NCBI GenBank assembly: GCA_005888865.1 | Contig: VBCL01000087.1 | Coordinates: 1 to 7,448 of the forward strand | Reading direction: 5' to 3' | Source of the DNA: Betaproteobacteria bacterium | Lineage (GTDB): Bacteria > Pseudomonadota > Gammaproteobacteria > Burkholderiales > Casimicrobiaceae | DNA length: 7,448 bases | In this document: positions 1 to 5,984 of the stretch, one piece after another | Layout: each line of letters starts with the position of its first letter | Numbering within the stretch: position 1 is the stretch's first letter | The notes under the pieces: generated by a model | The model's input: only the letters and a program-made list of their open reading frames with translations | What the model was told of the DNA's origin: nothing | Database searches by the model: none | Made by a program: the position numbers and the translations under genes

Positions 1-255
1 GGGCGGCAACAGCTCAGGGGTCGGTGCGATCGTCGTCGGCGGCGGAAGCGGTGCCGGGGCAGGCAGCGGAGCCGTAGCCGAAGGCGGCGCCGGAGACGGA
101 AGGGGCGGCGGTCGTGGCGCCGGCGGCAGGACGGTTGCCGGTGCCGGCCGCGGCCCGGACAATGGCGCCGGAGCCGCGCACGCGGCCACCGCCAGCGCAG
201 CCGCGACGCAGATCGGCCACAGGGCGCAGGCGCGGGCGAGAATTGTTGCTATCAA
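1..255 (-). CDS. lpoA: Proline-rich lipoprotein, N-terminal part (probable LpoA penicillin-binding-protein activator), runs off the left edge
   Basis: The minus strand is open from 309 to the left edge. Reading from a TTG at 255-253 gives a lipoprotein signal peptide: a short N-region with Arg8, a hydrophobic stretch from about residue 11 to 25, and a lipobox V-A-A-C ending at Cys26 (codon 180-178). After the cysteine comes a disordered segment with 26 prolines in 60 residues, rich in P-A and P-P steps, still open at position 1. Known context: in proteobacteria lpoA (yraM), an outer-membrane lipoprotein that stimulates the bifunctional peptidoglycan synthase PBP1A, is divergent from rsmI (yraL), exactly as here. 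The LpoA identity is inferred from that synteny; the folded domains lie outside the window. TTG is the only usual start codon upstream of the signal peptide and has no clear Shine-Dalgarno, so the start is tentative. Another proline-rich lipoprotein cannot be excluded. Confidence 0.65.
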   Translation of the reverse strand, partial: MIATILARACALWPICVAAALAVAACAAPAPLSGPRPAPATVLPPAPRPPPLPSPAPPSATAPLPAPAPLPPPTTIAPTPELLPP

Positions 256-256
256 A

Positions 257-263
257 GGGAGGA
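257..263 (+). promoter_or_regulatory. Shine-Dalgarno of rsmI (GGGAGGA)
   Basis: A strong GGGAGGA lies 7 nt before the GTG at 271. It settles that codon as the rsmI start, since no in-frame ATG is available nearby and the protein reaches its conserved T-L-Y-V-V motif by residue 13. It is the clearest ribosome-binding site in the window. Confidence 0.85.
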
Positions 264-270
264 TGTCGCC

Positions 271-1149
271 GTGGCGACGGGCGAGGCAGGGCCGGCGAGC
301 GGACGCACATTATATGTGGTCGCGACGCCGCTCGGAAATCTCCGGGATGTCTCCTTGCGCGCGCTCGACGTCCTCGCAGGTGTCGATATCATCGCCGCGG
401 AGGACACCCGGGTCACGGCGAAGCTGCTTGCCCGCCACGGCATCGCGTCGCGCCTTCTCTCCGTTCACGAGCACAACGAGCGCCGCCGCGCCGCCGAAAT
501 CGTGACGCTGCTCGGTCACGGCAAGAGCGTCGCGCTGGTGAGCGACGCCGGCACGCCGGGGGTAAGCGACCCGGGTGCCGTGGTGGTGCGTGCTGTTTCC
601 GACGCAGGATTCACGATCGTGCCGGTGCCCGGCCCCAGCGCGGTGATTGCCGCGTTGTCGGCCTCGGGCATCGACGCAGCGCGCTGGCTTTTTTGCGGGT
701 TCCTGCCGGCAAGCGCTTCGGCGCGTCGCAAGGAGCTCGAGCGTCTGCGCGATTGTCCCTGCGCGCTGGTGTTCTACGAGGCACCGCACCGGATCGGGGC
801 AACGCTGGATGCGCTCGCCGTAGCGTTGGGCGCCGAACGCGAAGTGGTCGTCGCGCGCGAGCTCACCAAGCAGTTCGAATCCATCCATCGCTGTCGCCTT
901 GGCGAAGCCCCTGCATGGCTCGCGGCGGATACCGACCGCAGCCGTGGCGAATTCGTGGTGATTGTCGACGCACCTGTTGCTGCGCAGCCGAGCGACGAGG
1001 CCGACGCAGCGCACGATCGCACGCTCGCAGTGCTCCTCTCGGAACTTCCGCTGGCGCAAGCGGTGCGAATCGCGGTCGCGCTGACGGGTGCGCCGCGCAA
1101 GCGGCTGTATGCTCGCGCGCTTGCGCTTTCGCCACGCGATGAGGCTTGA
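271..1149 (+). CDS. rsmI: RsmI, 16S rRNA (cytidine1402-2'-O)-methyltransferase
   Basis: The 292-residue product is full length for RsmI, which uses S-adenosylmethionine to methylate the ribose of C1402 in the decoding centre of the 30S subunit. It is a cytosolic enzyme of the tetrapyrrole-methylase fold. The diagnostic motifs appear in order: TLYVVATPLGNLRD (residues 13-26), AEDTR (43-47), HEHNE (66-70), the glycine-rich LVSDAGTPGVSDPG (89-102), PVPGPSAVIAAL (118-129), FCGFLP (141-146), FYEAPHR (168-174) and ARELTKQFES (195-204). The GTG start is supported by a strong GGGAGGA. The gene is divergent from a lipoprotein gene with only 15 bp between start codons, as for E. coli yraL/yraM. ureD follows 97 nt downstream on the same strand. 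I see no convincing terminator in that gap, so read-through into the urease genes is possible. Confidence 0.97.
   Translation: MATGEAGPASGRTLYVVATPLGNLRDVSLRALDVLAGVDIIAAEDTRVTAKLLARHGIASRLLSVHEHNERRRAAEIVTLLGHGKSVALVSDAGTPGVSDPGAVVVRAVSDAGFTIVPVPGPSAVIAALSASGIDAARWLFCGFLPASASARRKELERLRDCPCALVFYEAPHRIGATLDALAVALGAEREVVVARELTKQFESIHRCRLGEAPAWLAADTDRSRGEFVVIVDAPVAAQPSDEADAAHDRTLAVLLSELPLAQAVRIAVALTGAPRKRLYARALALSPRDEA
309..314 (-). promoter_or_regulatory. Candidate -10 box (TATAAT) for the minus-strand lipoprotein gene
   Basis: Read on the minus strand these six bases are a perfect TATAAT, rare in such GC-rich DNA. They lie inside rsmI codons 13-15, about 53 nt upstream of the lipoprotein TTG. 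The best -35 candidate at a 17-bp spacer is TTCCGA (337-332), which matches the TTGACA consensus at only 3 of 6 positions. The box sits in a 13-bp palindrome, CACAT-TAT-ATGTG (306-318). These codons also encode a conserved RsmI segment (T-L-Y-V-V), so the match may be coincidental. Confidence 0.35.
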
Positions 1150-1233
1150 GCGCCGTGACCCGGGTTCCGCAGCATCTTTTTCGGGCGCGTCGCGTCGTTC
1201 CAGTGCGGGCCTGCGCCTTCGCGGCGCTCAAGC

Positions 1234-1239
1234 TACACT
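1234..1239 (+). promoter_or_regulatory. Candidate -10 box (TACACT) for ureD, consistent with a leaderless transcript
   Basis: TACACT matches TATAAT at 4 of 6 positions, including the key first T, second A and last T. It lies within GCTACACT, with 7 nt between its last base and the ureD ATG at 1247. A transcript starting the usual 7-8 nt beyond the box would begin at or next to the A of the start codon. The absence of any Shine-Dalgarno before 1247 agrees with this. No good -35 is seen at 16-18 bp spacing (CTGCGC at 1211-1216). The rest of the 1150-1246 gap shows no convincing site. Confidence 0.4.
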
Positions 1240-1246
1240 CGCTTCC

Positions 1247-2104
1247 ATGAACGATATCGCGACCGCCTCGACCCTCGCGGCGGAGGCGACGGGATGGGAA
1301 GCGAAGCTCGAGCTCTCCTATGAGCGCCGCGGCGATCGCACCGTCCTCGTCCGGCGCGCGCATCGCGGACCGCTCGTGGTCCAGAAGTCGCTCTACCCGG
1401 AAGGCGACGGCGTTTGCCAGAACGTCATCGTCCACCCGCCGGCAGGCATCGTCGGCGGCGATCGGCTCGCGCTGGAGATCGAGGTCGGCGAATGCGCGCG
1501 CGCGCAGATCACCACGCCCGGTGCAGCGAAGTGGTATCGCTCGGCCGCGGCGCCGGCGCACCAGAGCCTGCGCTTTTCGGTCGCGGCCGGCGCGTTGCTT
1601 GAGTGGCTCCCGCAGGAGACCATCGTGTTCGACGGCGCGATGCCCGAGCTCGAGACGCAGGTCGCGCTGGTGGGCGACGCGACATTTTTCGGCTGGGAGA
1701 TCGTCTGCCTCGGTCGCCGCCTTGCGGGCGAACGCTTCGCCAGCGGGCGGCTTTCGCAGAATATGGTGGTTCGGCGCGACGGCGCACGACAGTGGATCGA
1801 ACGTACACGGCTTTCAGGCGGCTCGAGGCTCCTCGAGACACCGGTGGGTCTCGACCAGAAGTCGGTATTTGGCACATTCCTTGCAGCCGCACCGCGAGTG
1901 CCGGAGAATCTGATGGCGACGTGTCGCGAGGTCGCATGCGATGACGGTGACGTCGCGGTGACGCGCGTACCCGGTATCTTGCTCGCGCGGTACCGCGGGC
2001 AGTCGCCGGAGTCGGCACGGAGTTATTTTATCGCGCTGTGGGCGCGTATACGCCCCGCGCTTGCCGGACTCGACGCCGTGCTCCCGCGCATCTGGACGAC
2101 TTGA
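1247..2104 (+). CDS. ureD: Urease accessory protein UreD
   Basis: The 285-residue product is typical of UreD (UreH in some species), the scaffold that binds apo-urease and, with UreF and UreG, helps deliver nickel and carbamylate the active-site lysine. Family-characteristic stretches are visible: VVQKSLYPEG (residues 44-53), HPPAGIVGGD (63-72), ITTPGAAKWYRS (88-99), LEWLPQETIVFDGA (118-131), GRLSQN (167-172) and LETPVGLD (196-203). I chose the ATG at 1247 because upstream in-frame starts lie within rsmI or encode Arg/Ser-rich sequence unlike the family, and residues from about 18 onward align with a normal UreD N-terminus. There is no Shine-Dalgarno; a TACACT box just upstream suggests a leaderless message. 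It is the first urease gene, and ureA begins 11 nt after its TGA. Confidence 0.95.
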   Translation: MNDIATASTLAAEATGWEAKLELSYERRGDRTVLVRRAHRGPLVVQKSLYPEGDGVCQNVIVHPPAGIVGGDRLALEIEVGECARAQITTPGAAKWYRSAAAPAHQSLRFSVAAGALLEWLPQETIVFDGAMPELETQVALVGDATFFGWEIVCLGRRLAGERFASGRLSQNMVVRRDGARQWIERTRLSGGSRLLETPVGLDQKSVFGTFLAAAPRVPENLMATCREVACDDGDVAVTRVPGILLARYRGQSPESARSYFIALWARIRPALAGLDAVLPRIWTT

Positions 2105-2115
2105 CGTCATCGACC

Positions 2116-2418
2116 ATGGAACTCACACCTCGCGAGAAGGACAAGCTGCTTGTTTTCACGGCGGCGCTGCTTGCGGAGCGCCGCATGGCCCGCGGGCTCA
2201 AGCTCAACTATCCGGAAGCAGTTGCCTACCTGAGCGCCGCGATCATGGAGGGCGCGCGTGACGGGCGCACGGTCGCCGAGCTGATGAGTCACGGCGCGAT
2301 GCTGCTCACTCGCGCCCAGGTGATGGACGGCGTGGCCGAAATGATCCCCGAGATCCAGGTCGAGGCGACCTTTCCTGACGGAACGAAGCTCGTCACCGTG
2401 CATCATCCGATTCCATGA
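2116..2418 (+). CDS. ureA: Urease gamma subunit UreA
   Basis: This 100-residue protein has exactly the usual length of bacterial UreA, the small structural subunit of the (UreABC)3 enzyme. It begins MELTPREKDKLL and contains the near-invariant ERRMARGLKLNYPEA (21-35), ISAA-like YLSAAIMEGARDGRTV (38-53), MLLTRAQVMDGV (62-73) and a VEATFPDGTKLVTVHHPI tail (82-99). The ATG at 2116 is set by this N-terminus. No Shine-Dalgarno is visible before it, and the ureD stop lies only 11 nt upstream, so its translation may depend on coupling to ureD. Its TGA overlaps the ureB ATG (ATGA at 2415-2418), which implies coupled, balanced synthesis of the two small subunits. Confidence 0.97.
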   Translation: MELTPREKDKLLVFTAALLAERRMARGLKLNYPEAVAYLSAAIMEGARDGRTVAELMSHGAMLLTRAQVMDGVAEMIPEIQVEATFPDGTKLVTVHHPIP

Positions 2419-2756
2419 TTCCCGGCGAATTGCTGCCCGCTCTAGGCGACATCGAGCTCAACGCCGGACGGCCAACGATCAAGCTCAAGGTCGCCAACAC
2501 CGGCGACCGGCCGATCCAGATCGGATCGCATTATCACTTCGCCGAGACCAACGCCGCGCTCGAGTTCGATCGCCTGGCCGCGCGAGGGTTTCGCCTGAAC
2601 ATTCCTGCGGGCACCGCGGTGCGTTTCGAGCCGGGACAGGCGCGGACGATCGAGCTCGTCGCGCTCGGCGGCGCGCGCATCGTCTACGGATTCTCCGGCG
2701 CGGTGATGGGGCCGCTCGATCGGACGGTGAAGAAAGTCAAGAAAGTGAAGAAGTGA
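2415..2756 (+). CDS. ureB: Urease beta subunit UreB, with a lysine-rich C-terminal tail
   Basis: The product is 113 residues; most UreB proteins have about 101-106. It starts MIPGEL and contains the hallmark NTGDRPIQIGSHYHFAETN (28-46), RLNIPAGTAVRFEPGQ (60-75), ELVALGG (79-85) and a YGFSGAVMGPL segment (90-100), after which most homologues end within a few residues. Here the chain continues as DRTVKKVKKVKK, a basic tail encoded by a threefold 9-bp repeat. UreB is a structural subunit that packs against UreC; the tail should be surface-exposed (inference). The start overlaps the ureA stop. The ureC ATG is 49 nt downstream, so this is the loosest join within the structural genes. Confidence 0.96.
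   Translation: MIPGELLPALGDIELNAGRPTIKLKVANTGDRPIQIGSHYHFAETNAALEFDRLAARGFRLNIPAGTAVRFEPGQARTIELVALGGARIVYGFSGAVMGPLDRTVKKVKKVKK
2727..2753 (+). repeat. Three tandem 9-bp repeats encoding the Val-Lys-Lys tail of UreB
   Basis: Three successive 9-bp units, GTGAAGAAA, GTCAAGAAA and GTGAAGAAG, differ only at third codon positions and end directly at the ureB TGA. They encode VKK three times. The A-rich run stands out from the surrounding GC-rich code and could vary in copy number by slippage. Confidence 0.85.
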
Positions 2757-2792
2757 ATGAGCGAACGGGCGAAAGCGGGGGCGGCATGGTAG
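2757..2792 (+). other. 11-codon open frame between ureB and ureC (speculative leader or coupling ORF)
   Basis: An ATG follows the ureB TGA immediately (TGAATGA) and reads MSERAKAGAAW before a TAG at 2790-2792, 13 nt short of the ureC ATG. Its position would let terminating ribosomes restart and be carried towards ureC, whose own ribosome-binding site is weak (GGTAGGG, 2788-2794). The peptide has no recognisable homology and the frame may be chance. Confidence 0.15.
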
Positions 2793-2805
2793 GGCGGCCA
2801 ACACG

Positions 2806-4503
<1,698 letters not shown>

Positions 4504-4548
4504 AGCTCAAAGCGTTGAGGGCGGTTTGGTATTTCGGCCAATGAAGCA

Positions 4549-5046
4549 ATGTTGATCATTCAGAAGCGCATCGCCCCGCAGGCGCACGCCGACGCGGAGC
4601 TTCAACTGGCTTTCGAGCAGCGGCGGAAGGCGCGGCAGCGCACGGCTCTCGTGACGGGGGAGGAGGTGGCGTTGTTCCTGGACCGCGGCGCGATCCTCCG
4701 TGGAGGCGATTGCCTGGTCGCCGACAGTGGCCAGGTGGTGCGGGTCGTTGCCACGCCCGAGGCGCTCATGGAGGTGAAAAGCGGCGACGCCGGCGTGCTC
4801 GCGCGCGCGGCGTATCACCTCGGTAACCGGCATTGTCCGGTCGAGATCGGCGAGGGGTGGCTGCGCTTTCCGGCCGACCACGTGCTCGGCGAGATGCTGC
4901 TGGGGATGGGCCTCGCCGTGACGTCGATCTCGGCGCCGTTCGAACCCGAAGCCGGTGCCTACGCGGCCGGCCACCATCATCACTCGAGCGAGGCGAAGCA
5001 CGCAGGCATCATCCACGACTTCGCGCAGCGCGGGCCGTCGCGATGA
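4549..5046 (+). CDS. ureE: Urease accessory protein UreE, nickel metallochaperone
   Basis: The 165-residue UreE starts MLIIQKRI and has the usual two parts: an N-terminal peptide-binding domain (about 1-75, with LFLDRGAILRGGD at 42-54) and a metal-binding domain with YHLGNRHCPVEI (89-100), DHVLGEML (110-117) and FEPEAGAYA (131-139). His95 in GNRH corresponds to the dimer-interface nickel ligand His96 of Klebsiella UreE. The Klebsiella His110 position appears to be Ala109, while His112 is kept as His111; this alignment is from memory. The C-terminus has a modest histidine cluster, GHHHHSSEAKHAGIIH (141-156), which should bind extra nickel but is shorter than the Klebsiella tail. It hands nickel to the UreG/UreF/UreD complex. 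The stop overlaps the ureF ATG. No clear Shine-Dalgarno precedes the ATG. Confidence 0.96.
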   Translation: MLIIQKRIAPQAHADAELQLAFEQRRKARQRTALVTGEEVALFLDRGAILRGGDCLVADSGQVVRVVATPEALMEVKSGDAGVLARAAYHLGNRHCPVEIGEGWLRFPADHVLGEMLLGMGLAVTSISAPFEPEAGAYAAGHHHHSSEAKHAGIIHDFAQRGPSR

Positions 5047-5744
5047 CCCAAACACCGCAGGCAGGATCGACGCTCGCGCTGGTGCGCTTGCTGCACCTCG
5101 CGAGCCCCACGTTGCCGATCGGCGCCTACAGCTATTCGCAGGGCCTCGAATGGGTGGTGGAGCGAGGCGACGTGCGGGACGCCGAGAGCGCTCGCATCTG
5201 GATCGGCGAAATGCTCGAGCTCGTCGTCGCGCCCGGAGAGGCCGCCATCGTGTGGCGGCTTCTCGAAGCGGCGCGTGGCTGCGAATGGAACAAAGCCGCC
5301 GACTGGAACGATTTCTTCCGCGCTTCCAGGGAAACCGCGGAGCTTCGCGCGGAAACCGAGCAGATGGGCGGATCGCTTGCCCGGCTCTCGCGCGAGCTCG
5401 GCGTGCTTGACGACGGATCGGACAGCGCCGCGGAACGGATGGCGCCGGTGACGCTGCCGGCGGCGTATGCGCTCGTCGCACGCGGCTTCGGGATCGCGCC
5501 CGAGAAGGCGCTGACCGCGTATGTTTTTTCGTGGCTCGAGAACCAAGTGCTGTGCGCGATGAAGACCGTGCCGCTCGGACAGTTCGCAGGACAGCGCATG
5601 CTGTTCGACCTCGGTGCACGCGTCCCCGCGACTGTTACACGGGCCCGCTCGATCGGCGACGACGAGATCTGCACCTTCGCTCCGGGTCTCGCGCTTGCGT
5701 CCTCACGTCACGAGACGCAGTACACGCGGCTGTTCCGCTCTTAG
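5043..5744 (+). CDS. ureF: Urease accessory protein UreF
   Basis: The 233-residue, largely helical UreF bridges UreD and UreG in the activation complex and gates GTP-driven nickel transfer. Recognisable features are LLHLASPTLPIGAYSYSQGLEW (16-37), with the near-invariant PIGAYSYSQGLE, the central ETAELRAETEQMGGSLARL (97-115), FSWLENQVLCAMKTVPLGQ (162-180) and the C-terminal HETQYTRLFRS (223-233), which is the normal family ending. The ATG is fixed by the 4-nt ATGA overlap with ureE. The TAG stop lies inside a TTAGAGG sequence that forms the end of a REP-like palindromic element. In most operons of this type ureG follows directly; here no ureG start or remnant is found downstream. Confidence 0.96.
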   Translation: MTQTPQAGSTLALVRLLHLASPTLPIGAYSYSQGLEWVVERGDVRDAESARIWIGEMLELVVAPGEAAIVWRLLEAARGCEWNKAADWNDFFRASRETAELRAETEQMGGSLARLSRELGVLDDGSDSAAERMAPVTLPAAYALVARGFGIAPEKALTAYVFSWLENQVLCAMKTVPLGQFAGQRMLFDLGARVPATVTRARSIGDDEICTFAPGLALASSRHETQYTRLFRS

Positions 5745-5862
5745 AGGGCCTGTCGGGCTTGCCGCTGGCAGCGGACGGGCACCGCGGCGCGGCCGGCGCC
5801 CAGGACTTCATCCCAAAGCGCCCCCGTCGCATACGCGACAGTAAGCCCGAACAGGCTCCTAC
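5741..5862. repeat. Inverted pair of REP/MITE-like palindromic units between convergent genes
   Basis: The two ends form a long imperfect inverted repeat. The plus strand reads TTAGAGGGCCTGTCGGGCTT (5741-5760); the minus strand from 5862 reads GTAGGAGCCTGTTCGGGCTT (to 5843). They agree apart from small differences in the TAGAGG/TAGGAG head and one extra T. Each unit is followed inward by a short hairpin: CCGCT-GGC-AGCGG (5762-5774) on the left and GTCGC-ATAC-GCGAC (5826-5839) on the right. A third hairpin, GGCGC-GGCCG-GCGCC (5786-5800), lies in the middle. A GTAGGAGC-type head followed by a stem is typical of bacterial REP sequences, and two opposed units resemble a BIME. The left head includes the ureF stop. 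The structure may also end or stabilise the convergent transcripts, though it lacks a T-run. Class assignment is inference; multi-copy status cannot be seen here. Confidence 0.6.
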
Positions 5863-5984
5863 CCGAGTATCTCGCCTTAAAATGGCGTGCCGCAGGTGGT
5901 GCTCGATGCAGTCAGGTCACTGTCGCGCGACGCGCTGTCGCTCCCGATAAAGCGCCGCGATAAGAGTGGCGTCGGGGACGGTCT
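5863..5984. other. Non-coding remainder of the ureF/regulator convergent intergenic region
   Basis: I see no gene here. It has small palindromes: CGAG-TAT-CTCG (5864-5874), CGCC-TTAAAAT-GGCG (5873-5887) and a perfect GTCGCGCGAC (5922-5931) followed by GCGAC-GCGCT-GTCGC (5927-5941). None is followed by a T-run on either strand, so none qualifies as an intrinsic terminator. A 23-residue frame on the minus strand (MKTVPDAT..., 5988-5917) overlaps the regulator stop by ATGA but has no recognisable features. Confidence 0.4.

Noticed and set aside
310..1059. Long minus-strand open frame opposite rsmI
   Set aside because: It has no recognisable domain and is fully antisense to a conserved gene. High GC leaves antisense frames open.
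114..1142. Long plus-strand open frame over the lipoprotein and rsmI
   Set aside because: Its translation is arginine/alanine/glycine-rich with no family motifs, and it overlaps the well-supported RsmI. It is a GC-driven shadow.
1150..1246. Sigma-54/NtrC-type promoter or rsmI terminator before ureD
   Set aside because: No TGGCAC-N5-TTGCA-like pair is present. The only paired arms around the CTTTTT run (GCGCC with GGCGC) enclose a large loop and do not precede the T-run correctly.
4507..5619. 370-codon minus-strand open frame opposite ureE and ureF
   Set aside because: Its arginine-rich composition is typical of an antisense shadow, and both sense genes are complete and motif-bearing.
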